A stretch of 51,214 bases of DNA from Nostoc paludosum FACHB-159. GTDB lineage: Bacteria; Cyanobacteriota; Cyanobacteriia; Cyanobacteriales; Nostocaceae. The notes below the pieces were generated by a model. It had not been told where the DNA came from and did no database searches. It saw only the letters and a program-made list of their open reading frames with translations. The stretch lies in the NCBI RefSeq assembly GCF_014698835.1, contig NZ_JACJTU010000047.1, forward strand, positions 1 to 51,214, written 5' to 3'. The position numbers were made by a program, and so were the translations under genes. Below are positions 34,285-42,006 of the stretch, piece by piece. The stretch's first letter is position 1; each line of letters starts with the position of its first letter.

Positions 34285-35626
34285 TCTGCTGTAATTGCAG
34301 AACTTTGCTTTTACCAGGGTTCATTAACCCATAGGGGTCTACTATTTCTTTAAATTTTAACTGCTCAGGATCGATAACTTTTCTTCCACCTTCTTCAATA
34401 ATATAGGTGTGAGGATTGGCAATAGTCACACCATGTTCTTCGTGATAGTGCATAATTTCGTTAAGACGTTCTTCTGTGGTGTAGCGCACGAGTTGTAAAC
34501 CACCAGGAACTACAGCACCGTTGACGCGAAAATATTCTAAATGCATCATCACTTCATCGCCAAAATGATTATACATATGCTCTACAAGTTGCAGACTTTT
34601 ACCCGCAGGAAACATACTTTGTAGGTAGGTAATTCCAGTGTCTACAGTCCGGGCGTGTAAGGTGGTGTGGTTCCAGGTAAATTCTGCTAATGGTGTGCCT
34701 TTGGCTGCTTCCTGGGCTGATTTTTCATAAGAAATCTGGCCGCCATATCGCTGCACCAAACCGGGCAAGAATTCTAAACTCGGTTCGGCAACCATCAAAA
34801 ATACCGCATGGCTACCTTCAGGAATATATTGATGTAAGGCGTGAAAATATTGGGGAATTGGCGATGCGAAGACAGAAATTAATTTGCTAATCATGCCATC
34901 GGCATTGCCAAGTGCATGACCAAACTTTGCTGCTGCCATAAACTCGTCAAATGTAACGATGACTTCTGCCCAAGGATAAGCAGGCCCTAAGGGAATTTCA
35001 ACTTCGGTAATAATGCCGTTAATGCCCCAAGCATGGTTAACCTTTTGTACATCGTCTCCCCGCAACTCGATCGCTCTGGGTTCATCTTCTAAACTTACCA
35101 CTCGCAGTGCCAAGATATTACCGCGATCGCGTAAAGATCCATATTGTATCGAGCCAATACCCCCACTCCCCCCAGCAATAAATCCGCCAATTGTGGCTAT
35201 GCGGTAAGTCGAGGGCGCCATGCGAATTTCCCAGCCGAATTCTCGTGTTTTTTTATCTATAGCCGCCAACTTTATCCCGGCTTCTACCCGCGCCACCCCT
35301 GGCTTCACCCAAAGAATCTTTTGCATCCGCGTCATGTCTAAAATTACGCCACCGTGCAGCGGTACGCATTGCCCATAATTCCCAGTTCCAGCACCCCGGA
35401 CGGTTATAGGTACGCGATATTTCGCACAAATCGCTGCAACTTTTAAAACTTCTGCTTCACTAGTGGGACGCACGACAATATCCCCCACTTTTCCTTCTAG
35501 TTTTGGCACAAGCACCGGGCTAAAGGTGTGATAATCGTGTGATAATTTTGCGACTTGGGCGGGTTCTGTGATAATTTCTATGCCTTCTAGAGAATTAATC
35601 AGGGTATCTAAGTTGGTTGTCGTCAT
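34280..35626 (-). CDS. FAD-linked oxidase (PCMH/GlcD-like)
   Basis: A 448-residue flavoprotein of the FAD_binding_4 class (D-lactate/glycolate dehydrogenase-like). The FAD-binding part covers about 45-220: VVRPTSEAEVLKVAAICAKY, PITVRGAGTGNYGQ, and IGGFIAGGSGGIGSIQYGSL. The C-terminal half lacks the cysteine motifs of the iron-sulphur subunit. The C-terminus VDPYGLMNPGKSKVL is typical of the family. The substrate is unknown and no GlcE/F partners are adjacent. Its start-codon region is tandemly duplicated just upstream (see the mini-ORF). Confidence 0.85.
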   Translation of the reverse strand: MTTTNLDTLINSLEGIEIITEPAQVAKLSHDYHTFSPVLVPKLEGKVGDIVVRPTSEAEVLKVAAICAKYRVPITVRGAGTGNYGQCVPLHGGVILDMTRMQKILWVKPGVARVEAGIKLAAIDKKTREFGWEIRMAPSTYRIATIGGFIAGGSGGIGSIQYGSLRDRGNILALRVVSLEDEPRAIELRGDDVQKVNHAWGINGIITEVEIPLGPAYPWAEVIVTFDEFMAAAKFGHALGNADGMISKLISVFASPIPQYFHALHQYIPEGSHAVFLMVAEPSLEFLPGLVQRYGGQISYEKSAQEAAKGTPLAEFTWNHTTLHARTVDTGITYLQSMFPAGKSLQLVEHMYNHFGDEVMMHLEYFRVNGAVVPGGLQLVRYTTEERLNEIMHYHEEHGVTIANPHTYIIEEGGRKVIDPEQLKFKEIVDPYGLMNPGKSKVLQLQQN

Positions 35627-35676
35627 AATTTATTATTCAGGGTTTCTAAGTTGGTTATTGTCATAGCTTATTATTA
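35601..35676. repeat. 38-bp tandem duplication across the FAD oxidase start codon
   Basis: Units 35601-35638 and 35639-35676 are near-identical (AGGGTATCTAAGTTGG versus AGGGTTTCTAAGTTGG and onward). The first covers codons 1-9 of the FAD oxidase gene; the second repeats the same stretch upstream, including an ATG. Confidence 0.8.
35623..35664 (-). CDS. Mini-ORF upstream of, and overlapping, the FAD oxidase start
   Basis: On the minus strand an ATG at 35664 opens 13 codons (MTITNLETLNNKL) that mimic the enzyme's own start (MTTTNLDTLI) and end in a TGA overlapping the enzyme's ATG (ATGA). It is the product of the 38-bp duplication. It may be translated as a leader that couples to the main gene, but this is unproven. 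Confidence 0.35.
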   Translation of the reverse strand: MTITNLETLNNKL

Positions 35677-35677
35677 A

Positions 35678-35889
35678 TTACCCTACGCCATAATCTACAT
35701 ACTTACACTTGTAACGAGCTTGCAAACCCAGAACAATATATCTGGTGATACTCCCATGATCGGTAATTCTTCTGCTGGATTGCGATCGGTTAAATTCTGT
35801 TGCAGCCAGATTTTGCCATCTTTAATATCAAAATGCATTACGCATCGATAAATACGATTAAATTTAGGAAATTCAAGATTTGTTAGCAC
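35678..35889 (-). pseudogene. Truncated, frameshifted xisI-family gene
   Basis: One frame gives RIYRCVMHFDIKDGKIWLQQ then NLTDRNPAEELPIMGVSP, clearly XisI (fdxN-element excision controlling factor family). Directly after GVSP the family sequence continues in another frame as RYIVLGLQARYKCKYVDYGV and ends at a TAA at 35678. The N-terminal half of XisI and the usual xisH partner are missing. The gene is dead by truncation plus frameshift. Confidence 0.8.
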
Positions 35890-36032
35890 CTCCTAAGATT
35901 AAAATGTATTAAAATCTATAAAATTGATAATATAATAAAATACTGGTAGTAAAAATGGGCGATAAGTTAATGAATGTATCGCTTAATCCTATTATTAATC
36001 TAGTTGTAAATGTGTTGGGAAGACTTCAAAGT

Positions 36033-36263
36033 ATGAGTGAAACTGCCGAAAAACTTAAACTCGAACTTTCTCAGCTTTCTGCAAAAGAACGTGCTGAAAT
36101 CGCCTACTTTTTAATTCATTCTCTAGATGAGGATATAGATGATAATCTAGAAACTGCTTGGGATAATGAATTAACCGAACGATTGGAGGATATTAATCGT
36201 AAAACAGCTATTGGAGAAGCATCATCTCAAGTTTTTTCTGAGCTACGAGAAAAGTATTTGTGA
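36033..36263 (+). CDS. Addiction-module antitoxin (unstable-antitoxin family)
   Basis: A 76-residue acidic protein from ATG 36033 (MSETAEKLKLELSQLSAKER), resembling the PF09720-type addiction-module antitoxins: a predicted N-terminal helix with LSAKERAEIAYFLIHSLDE, then EDINRKTAIGEASSQVFSEL. The frame is open upstream to 35955, but that part is atypical. Its stop codon overlaps the GTG start of the ParE-type toxin (GTGA), so the pair is translationally coupled. Since the toxin is disrupted, this antitoxin is probably an orphan now. Confidence 0.8.
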   Translation: MSETAEKLKLELSQLSAKERAEIAYFLIHSLDEDIDDNLETAWDNELTERLEDINRKTAIGEASSQVFSELREKYL

Positions 36264-36673
36264 AGTTTATTGTTATCCACACCGAAGCGCGAAAGGAGCT
36301 TGATGCTGCAATAGCTTACTATGAAGCTCAAAAAGTAGGCTTGGGGTTAGATTTACTGTCTGAAGTAGAAAAAGCTGTAATGAGAATTCAGCAAAATCCT
36401 AATTTAGGAAGTCTATATAAAATTCAAGGAATACGTCGTTATACTATTCAAAGTTTTCCCTATTTGATTTTTTATACTGATACCGTTTCACTTTAAATTT
36501 GATACATTTAGGCAAGCAGGGTAGCAGAGGAGCAGGGGAGCAAAGGGGAAAGAATTTGTATCAGGATTTTAGTAAAATGGTATGAGCTTGAAGAGGTGAT
36601 TTGGGTAATTGCGATCGCGCATGGTAAGCGCAAACCAAATTACTGGAAACAAAGAAATATTGAAATTGAATAA
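36260..36673 (+). pseudogene. ParE/RelE-type toxin gene interrupted by a MITE
   Basis: From GTG 36260, 73 codons give a standard ParE N-terminus (FIVIHTEARKELDAAIAYYE ... RYTIQSFPYLIFYT). The frame then enters an inserted repeat and stops at 36494-36496 after 78 codons. After the repeat, 36584-36673 encodes the missing end, ELEEVIWVIAIAHGKRKPNY and WKQRNIEIE. Removing 36479-36583 (105 bp) rejoins both in frame into a 102-residue toxin of normal length. The truncated form lacks the last strand and the conserved Arg/Lys-Pro-x-Tyr-Trp tail, so it is probably inactive. Confidence 0.85.
36480..36583. mobile_element. ~104-bp MITE inside the ParE-type toxin gene
   Basis: Terminal inverted repeats of 27 nt (36480-36506, ATACCGTTTCACTTTAAATT...; 36557-36583, complement ATACCATTTTACTAAAATCC...) agree at 20 of 27 positions. 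TGA flanks both sides when the core is taken as TACC...GGTA, consistent with a short target duplication. The interior is a purine-rich AGCAGGGGAGC-type run. Boundaries are uncertain by 1-3 bases. Confidence 0.75.
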
Positions 36674-36741
36674 AAAATTTGAAAGCTAGAGGAATTAACC
36701 CTTGAAACTCTCTTACCTATAGAGCATAATCAAATTCCGAT

Positions 36742-37590
36742 CTAGTTTTCTTCTTTAACAGCACTTTCATGCCACTTACTTAATATAAAATCAGATAAAG
36801 CACTCAAACTGACAAAAATCAATACACCTAACCCAGTTGTCAGAAATAGTGCTGCAAACATTCGAGGAATTTGTAAGTTATAGCTAGATATCAAAATCCG
36901 ATAAGCAATACCCGATTTCGCCCCACCAGTCCCGGCGACAAATTCCGCAACCACGGCCCCAATTAATGCTAAACCAGCGCTGATTTTTAACCCGCCTAAA
37001 AAGTAAGGCATGGCGCTAGGTAAACGGAGATATAGTAGTGTTTGCCAGCGAGAAGCTTTGTAAAGTTGGAATAAGTTGAGTAAGTTACGGTCAACGCTGT
37101 TGAGTCCTAATGTAGTGTTGGAAACGATGGGGAAAAAGGCGACTATCCAGGCACAAACTACTAAGGCGGCGAAGGTGTTATTTTTTAGCCAAAGAATTAT
37201 TAAAGGTGCGATCGCTACTATGGGAGTTGTCTGTAAAATTACCGCATAGGGAAATAAACTGCGTTCAATCCATTTACTTTGAGCGAACAAAATCGCCATC
37301 AGCAAACCGGAAATTGCCGCAGCAACAAAGGCAACGATTGTGATTTGCAGTGTAATTAATAATGATGGAAAAAGCTCATTCCAGTCAGTAATTAAGGTTT
37401 GAAATACTAATATTGGCCCTGGGAGGATATAAGGAGGTAAATGCATTACCCGCACTAAGATATCCCATAGGAATAATACTAGAATACCAACTGCGATCGG
37501 TGCAAAAACATCAGCAGAAATTAATTTACTGGATATTTTTTGTGACTGGAGGCGACGGATAAACAGCATTTTCAAAAGTTTAAAATTCAA
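36742..37590 (-). CDS. ABC transporter permease (SsuC/TauC/ThiX type)
   Basis: A 282-residue membrane protein with about six helices and the inner-membrane EAA loop (FQLYKASRWQTLLYLRLPSAMPYFLGGLKI at roughly 186-215), where it docks with the ATPase. The layout matches permeases for nitrate, taurine, sulfonate and pyrimidine-type substrates. Two nearby starts (37590 and 37569) are possible. It is the last gene of a minus-strand set TPR protein, binding protein, ATPase, permease. Confidence 0.88.
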   Translation of the reverse strand: MNFKLLKMLFIRRLQSQKISSKLISADVFAPIAVGILVLFLWDILVRVMHLPPYILPGPILVFQTLITDWNELFPSLLITLQITIVAFVAAAISGLLMAILFAQSKWIERSLFPYAVILQTTPIVAIAPLIILWLKNNTFAALVVCAWIVAFFPIVSNTTLGLNSVDRNLLNLFQLYKASRWQTLLYLRLPSAMPYFLGGLKISAGLALIGAVVAEFVAGTGGAKSGIAYRILISSYNLQIPRMFAALFLTTGLGVLIFVSLSALSDFILSKWHESAVKEEN

Positions 37591-37593
37591 TTT

Positions 37594-37772
37594 AACGTAG
37601 ACGCGCAGCGGCTTGCCGCAGGCTACCGCCCAGACACAGAGAAGCCAGTGCGTTGGGCGGGTTCCCCGACTTGTTCGCTCTTAGCGTTCCCGAAGGGTAG
37701 CAACTGGCGCGGCACAGAGATAAAGAGTAATCTATTTCTTTCTCTCTGCGTTCTCTGCGCCTCTGCGGTTAT
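37594..37772. repeat. Cluster of dispersed GC-rich repeats between ABC genes
   Basis: 37594-37627 is the inverse of 32932-32965 with one mismatch in 34 bases. It is followed by GCGTTGGGCGGGTTCCCCGA-type and CTCTGCGTTCTCTGCGCCTC-type repeats, both of kinds commonly dispersed in Nostoc. The 182-bp gap is unusual for an ABC operon and appears to result from repeat insertion. Confidence 0.7.
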
Positions 37773-38525
37773 TTATTTCATTGCTTGGGCTAAATGCAGA
37801 GAAATTTCACGGCAATATTGGTTATACACCGATGATGTACGAAAGTCATCATTACGGGGATAGGAAGCATCAATTTCTATATCTGCTACGATACGTCCCG
37901 GACTTGTTCCCATGACTAGCACTCGATTTGATAAATAGACTGCTTCGTAAATATTGTGGGTGACAAAAACTACCGTCCAGTGCTGTTGACACCATAAATC
38001 GAGTAAATCGCTATTGAGTTTACTACGAGTAATTTCATCTAATGCCCCAAAAGGTTCATCCATTAACAAGATATTTGGATGAGTTACTAATGCCCTAGCA
38101 ATTGATACCCGCATTTTCATCCCACCAGATAATTCGCGGGGATAGTTTTCTTCAAAACCTTCTAATCCTACCAGCGTTAATGTCTGCTGCACCAATTTTT
38201 GACTATCTTCTTTAGAAATTCCCGCCAATTTTAACGGTAGGCGTATATTCTCCCAAACGTTTGCCCAAGGCATGAGGGCAGCATCTTGAAAAACAAAAGC
38301 CAATTTTCTTGCTTGCTGAGTTATGCCCCAATCAATACTACCAGAACTCATACGCCCCAGCCCGGCAATCAAGCGCAGTACTGTACTTTTACCGCAACCA
38401 GAAGGGCCGACTAAACTAACGAATTGTGCCTCTGGAATTGTTAAATTCAAGTCTTGCAGGGCAACAGTACCATTGGCGTAGACTTTGCTAATGTGACTGA
38501 GTGTAATAATGGGACGGTTACTCAT
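37773..38525 (-). CDS. ABC transporter ATP-binding protein (SsuB/TauB/ThiZ type)
   Basis: A 250-residue ATPase with Walker A GPSGCGKSTVL, Q-loop FVFQDAAL, signature LSGGMKMRVSIARALV, Walker B ILLMDEPFGALDE and switch His in VFVTHNIYEAVYL. The DEPFGALDE form and the FQDAALMPWANVWENI segment are typical of nitrate/taurine/sulfonate/thiamine-precursor systems. It pairs with the adjacent permease and binding protein. Confidence 0.9.
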   Translation of the reverse strand: MSNRPIITLSHISKVYANGTVALQDLNLTIPEAQFVSLVGPSGCGKSTVLRLIAGLGRMSSGSIDWGITQQARKLAFVFQDAALMPWANVWENIRLPLKLAGISKEDSQKLVQQTLTLVGLEGFEENYPRELSGGMKMRVSIARALVTHPNILLMDEPFGALDEITRSKLNSDLLDLWCQQHWTVVFVTHNIYEAVYLSNRVLVMGTSPGRIVADIEIDASYPRNDDFRTSSVYNQYCREISLHLAQAMK

Positions 38526-38561
38526 GCATAAAATTTGGAGAATAACAGCGATCGCTCACCT

Positions 38562-38680
38562 AATTTTAGATTCTAAATTTTAGATTTTGGATTGAATATT
38601 ACAAATTTAAAATTTAAACAGCTTGGAAGCCCCGGAATTCATTTGTCAAATAAATCTAAAATCCAAAATCCAAAATTGAT
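38562..38680. repeat. Foldback heptamer repeats
   Basis: TTTAGATT/TTTTGGATT units (about 38562-38594) face complementary AATCTAAAATCCAAAATCC units (about 38651-38678), so the 155-bp gap between the binding-protein and ATPase genes can form a long imperfect hairpin. It might reduce read-through or affect message stability between the two genes. Confidence 0.65.
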
Positions 38681-39745
38681 TCACTTCTTGTAATAGCCTA
38701 CCCCTTTATTCACAAATTGCAAGGTGTACGCTTCTTTATAATTAACGCTGGGTTGGGAAATCTTAGTATCAACCATACTATCGAAGAGTGATTTCCACCT
38801 TTCGTCACTCATTGCGCCAATACCTTGTTTTTCTGCTATGTCAGAAAGAATGATTCCATATTCATTGAGCTTTTGAATACTATAAGCCAGTTGCTCATCT
38901 GTCATTTCTGGATTATCTTTTTTAATCAGTTGATTTCCTGGTTGGGGATTTTCTAAATAGCTATACCAACCTTTGATGGAAGCATCAACAAATCGCTGCA
39001 CTAAATCAGGATTTTTTTCTACGAGTTCTTTTTTGGTTTCAATAGTGGTTGCATAAGGTTGATAACCATAATCTGCTAATAAAAAGACCACTGGTTCAAA
39101 ACCACCCTGCTTTTGAATGGCAAAGGGTTCAGATGTAACATAACCTTGTTGGGCTGAATTTTTGTCAGTTAAAAAAGGAGCCGGATTAAAATTGTAAGGA
39201 CGCTTTTGATCGTCGGTAAAACCATACTTTGCTTCTAGTAAAGGCCAATAGGTAATATTAGCAGAAGCAGAGACATAAATTGGTTTGCCTTTAAGATCGC
39301 CAAGGGCTTTAATTGCTGTGTTGGGATGGGCGATGAGACACCAAGGATCTTTTTGAAAAATTGCTGCGACTGTGATTTTGGGAATACCCTGTGCAATGGC
39401 ATTCACGGCATCAATGCCATAACCCATAAAGAAATCTACCGCACCCCCCATCAACAATTGAGTACCACTCCCTACCTGGGGGCCACCCATTTTGATGGTG
39501 ACATCTAAACCGTAGTCTTTGTAAATACCAGTGGCGATCGCCTGGTAGAATCCGCCGTGTTCTGCTTGTGCTATCCAGTTTGTGCCGAATGTTACTTTGT
39601 CCAACCCAGAACTGTTAGTTGATGGTTGGTTGTTGTTAGTACAAGCTGCAATAAAGCTGCTAGCAATACAGATAGAACCGTATTGAATAAAATCACGGCG
39701 AGTTAGGCGATAATTTGTTGCTGATGAGGGCGAAGACGGATTCAT
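38681..39745 (-). CDS. ABC substrate-binding protein, NMT1/THI5-like (lipoprotein)
   Basis: A 354-residue periplasmic binding protein. The N-terminus has a twin-arginine motif (TRRDFIQYG) and a lipobox-like FIAAC, so it is probably exported by Tat and lipid-anchored at that Cys. The mature part begins VTFGTNWIAQAEHGGFYQAI, the NMT1/THI5 pattern of binding proteins for thiamine-pyrimidine, sulfonate and related ligands. The ligand is unknown. Given the divergent URC genes at 40531-43207, a pyrimidine or its breakdown product is a reasonable inference. Confidence 0.85.
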   Translation of the reverse strand: MNPSSPSSATNYRLTRRDFIQYGSICIASSFIAACTNNNQPSTNSSGLDKVTFGTNWIAQAEHGGFYQAIATGIYKDYGLDVTIKMGGPQVGSGTQLLMGGAVDFFMGYGIDAVNAIAQGIPKITVAAIFQKDPWCLIAHPNTAIKALGDLKGKPIYVSASANITYWPLLEAKYGFTDDQKRPYNFNPAPFLTDKNSAQQGYVTSEPFAIQKQGGFEPVVFLLADYGYQPYATTIETKKELVEKNPDLVQRFVDASIKGWYSYLENPQPGNQLIKKDNPEMTDEQLAYSIQKLNEYGIILSDIAEKQGIGAMSDERWKSLFDSMVDTKISQPSVNYKEAYTLQFVNKGVGYYKK

Positions 39746-39766
39746 AAAATAGTATGATAGTATCTC

Positions 39767-40249
39767 CTATCTACCGTCGTAGGTCAATCTATACGTACAT
39801 TCTAGAATCAATTTTTGATTCACCAGCGAATAGGGTTGAATTTCGAGAGCGCGTTTAAAAGCGCGGATTGCCTCACTATACCTTCCTAGTGCTGCATAAC
39901 ACAAGCCCATGCCATGAAGGGCGCCAAAATGTATTGGATTTATCTGCACAACCATCTGACAATCTGCCAGAGATTTTTGATAATCGCCAATACTGTAATA
40001 GAGAAAAGCTCGGCGATTCCAAGCTTCGGCAAAATCTGGCTGTTCTCTGAGAAGTTCCGTCAGTGCTGTTTCGGCTTCAGTAATTTCGCCTGCATCCAGT
40101 AATTTTTGGCTGCGGTCAATCCTTTCTAGCCCATAGATTCCCTTTTGCTGAAACCAGATTCGCCAGATTTTTCTGGTTGCTTGTTCGCGGACTGTAGCAT
40201 CGGGATTTTTCAACTCTTCAAGTAAGGAATTAATTGATAAAGAATCCAT
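39767..40249 (-). CDS. TPR-repeat protein
   Basis: A 160-residue soluble protein with about three tetratricopeptide repeats from residue ~50 (GEITEAETALTELLREQPDF; AWNRRAFLYYSIGDYQKSLA; ALHGMGLCYAALGRYSEAIR). The N-terminal 35 residues resemble a single HEAT-like helix pair. It lies 21 bp upstream of the ABC binding-protein gene on the same strand, so it is likely the first gene of that operon. Function unknown; TPRs mediate protein-protein contacts. Confidence 0.8.
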   Translation of the reverse strand: MDSLSINSLLEELKNPDATVREQATRKIWRIWFQQKGIYGLERIDRSQKLLDAGEITEAETALTELLREQPDFAEAWNRRAFLYYSIGDYQKSLADCQMVVQINPIHFGALHGMGLCYAALGRYSEAIRAFKRALEIQPYSLVNQKLILECTYRLTYDGR

Positions 40250-40530
40250 GAATTTGAGATCGGTGAATATACCTTTATTTTTACTTTCTCACAAATTTTA
40301 ACGTCTAAAACATTTTTAAAGTCATCTTTAAATTTACGGAGTTCAATTGCTATTTATGAAATTTCTGTGTTATTTTTTGTATTCGACAATATGACTAATG
40401 CCAAACTCGACATTAAAAGTCACAACTGTTTGTTGGTAAGGATGTTACGCTTTTAAAAATAAAAACTAACTATAGGTAGTTGACAGTTCCCTAGTAACTA
40501 ATAGTTCATAAAAACATTACAAAAATATTC
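40250..40530. promoter_or_regulatory. Divergent control region between the ABC operon and the URC genes
   Basis: 281 bp with no gene. TTGACA at 40480-40485 could be a -35 for the URC genes, but no good -10 follows at normal spacing. GTAAGGATGTTAC at 40436-40448 is close to an NtcA site but has a 7-base instead of 8-base spacer. Both transcription units must start here, so it is the likely place for shared control. Confidence 0.4.
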
Positions 40531-41796
40531 ATGACTATGCCAAAGCAAAACGACGTTTCCAGGCATATTGTTCTTACTTCCCATCCTAGTAGCTTTGGCC
40601 CTAAGCCAGTTCCCATTCAATGGGGGGCAACCGATCCCATGCAAAGGGGGCCGATTATTGCTACGCTGACCAAGCAAGCACATCGCAACGTCATTGGTAC
40701 TCACTCTGGCAGTTATGCGATTTATCGTGCTCTAGCAGTGGCTAGCGGTGCTTTGCAGTCAGATCATCGAGCGGATTTGACAAATACATCCCCAGTAGAG
40801 CATATTGGCCCTTATGCCAGTTGGTTTGATGCCCAGAAGATAGTTTCCCTAGATCCTTTTGGAGCGATCGCATCTGAGGTATTTTCATCGTATTACCAAC
40901 AGGGATATGATATTCGTCCCACCATCGCCATCACAAAAGCTCACATCAATATGCCGGAACTGCAAGATGCAATAGACAAAGGGCGCTTGCAGGTAGATGG
41001 CAAAATTATGAAATCAGGTGGCGATTTAGTCGTCACCAAAGCCGCCATTGAACCAGTTTGGTATTTACCAGGAATTGCTAAGCGTTTTGGCATCCCAGAG
41101 GCACAATTGCGCCGTGCTTTATTTGAACAAACTGGCGGGATGTTTCCGGAATTGGTGACGCGTTCGGATTTGGAGGTGTTTTTGCCGCCAATTGGAGGCG
41201 TAACAGTGTATATTGTCGGTGATATTGCTGCGATCGCCGATCCTAAAAAACCCGTAGCCGTGCGAGTTCATGATGAATGCAATGGTTCTGACGTATTTGG
41301 CTCAGATATTTGCACCTGTCGCCCCTACTTAGTACATGGAATTGAAGTATGCGTCCAAACTGCACAGGAAGGCGGCGTGGGTGTAATTATTTATTGTCGT
41401 AAAGAAGGCCGCGCCTTAGGAGAAGTGACGAAGTTCTTAGTATACAACGCTAGAAAGCGTCAAGAAGGAGGCGATCGCGCTGATGCCTACTTTGCCCGTA
41501 CCGAATGTGTCGCCGGCGTGGAAGATATGCGCTTCCAAGAATTGATGCCAGATGTCTTACATTGGCTCGGCATCACCCGCATTGACCGCATGGTGTCCAT
41601 GAGTAATATGAAATACAATGCCATCACCCAGGCAGGAATTGAGATTGTAGAAAGAATACCAATCCCAGAAGATTTAATTCCCCAAGATGCACGGGTAGAA
41701 ATCGAGGCGAAAAAAGCCGCTGGATATTACACTACAGGCGATGTGTTAGATGCTGATGGCTTAGCTGAGGTGAAAGGGCGAGGCTTGGTAGAGTAG
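40531..41796 (+). CDS. urc1: GTP cyclohydrolase II-like protein of the URC uracil-catabolism pathway (Urc1 type)
   Basis: A 421-residue protein whose C-terminal half is the RibA-like domain: zinc-site cysteines in HDECNGSDVFGSDICTCRPY (about 249-268), then IIYCRKEGRALGEVTKF in place of the RibA QEGRGIG motif. The N-terminal ~190 residues are not found in RibA but occur in the Urc1 family. In yeast, Urc1 is essential for uracil breakdown by the URC route, acting with Urc4. The next gene is a Urc4 homologue, which strongly supports this reading over riboflavin synthesis. Chemistry is still inferred from homologues. ATGs at 40531 and 40537 are both usable. Confidence 0.82.
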   Translation: MTMPKQNDVSRHIVLTSHPSSFGPKPVPIQWGATDPMQRGPIIATLTKQAHRNVIGTHSGSYAIYRALAVASGALQSDHRADLTNTSPVEHIGPYASWFDAQKIVSLDPFGAIASEVFSSYYQQGYDIRPTIAITKAHINMPELQDAIDKGRLQVDGKIMKSGGDLVVTKAAIEPVWYLPGIAKRFGIPEAQLRRALFEQTGGMFPELVTRSDLEVFLPPIGGVTVYIVGDIAAIADPKKPVAVRVHDECNGSDVFGSDICTCRPYLVHGIEVCVQTAQEGGVGVIIYCRKEGRALGEVTKFLVYNARKRQEGGDRADAYFARTECVAGVEDMRFQELMPDVLHWLGITRIDRMVSMSNMKYNAITQAGIEIVERIPIPEDLIPQDARVEIEAKKAAGYYTTGDVLDADGLAEVKGRGLVE

Positions 41797-41800
41797 GGAG

Positions 41801-41965
41801 ATGGGGAGGTGGGGAAGTGTGGGGAGTGTGGGGAGAGAGGGGGGAGTGTGGGGAGTGTGGGGAGTGTGGGGAGTGTGGGGAGAGAGGGGAGAAAGATTTT
41901 TTCACCATCCTCCCACACCTCCCACACCTCCCACACCTCCCACACCTCCCACACCTCCCACACCT
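41801..41965. repeat. Facing 9-nt tandem repeats between the two URC genes
   Basis: On the plus strand GTGTGGGGA repeats (41801-41890; four clean copies at about 41846-41881) face six copies of CTCCCACAC (about 41910-41965). Each unit pairs with the other at about 7 of 9 positions, so the messenger can form a long hairpin. The GGGG tracts spaced by AGTGT also fit a G-quadruplex pattern. Confidence 0.85.
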
Positions 41966-41971
41966 GCTGCT

Positions 41972-42006
41972 TGACCAATGACCAATGACCAATGACCAAT
42001 GACTAA
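41972..42006 (+). repeat. TGACCAA heptamer run covering the Urc4 start codon
   Basis: Five 7-nt units (four TGACCAA, one TGACTAA) place an ATG every 7 nt at 41978, 41985, 41992 and 41999. The first three open only M-T-N-D(-Q) before a stop; the fourth is the Urc4 start. The TGA of the 41985 frame overlaps that start (ATGA). Confidence 0.85.

Noticed and set aside
40436..40448. NtcA site in the URC/ABC control region
   Set aside because: GTA and TAC are separated by 7, not 8, bases. Kept only as a remark.
40531..41796. RibA riboflavin enzyme
   Set aside because: It has a large non-RibA N-terminal region and lies next to a Urc4 homologue, so the Urc1 reading is better.
41727..41999. Minus-strand frames of 86-90 codons opposite the URC gap
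   Set aside because: They merely translate the tandem repeats (WEVWEV, PHSPHS) and overlap the Urc1-like gene.
41801..42006. CRISPR array
   Set aside because: Repeat units are 7-9 nt, contiguous, without spacers or cas genes.
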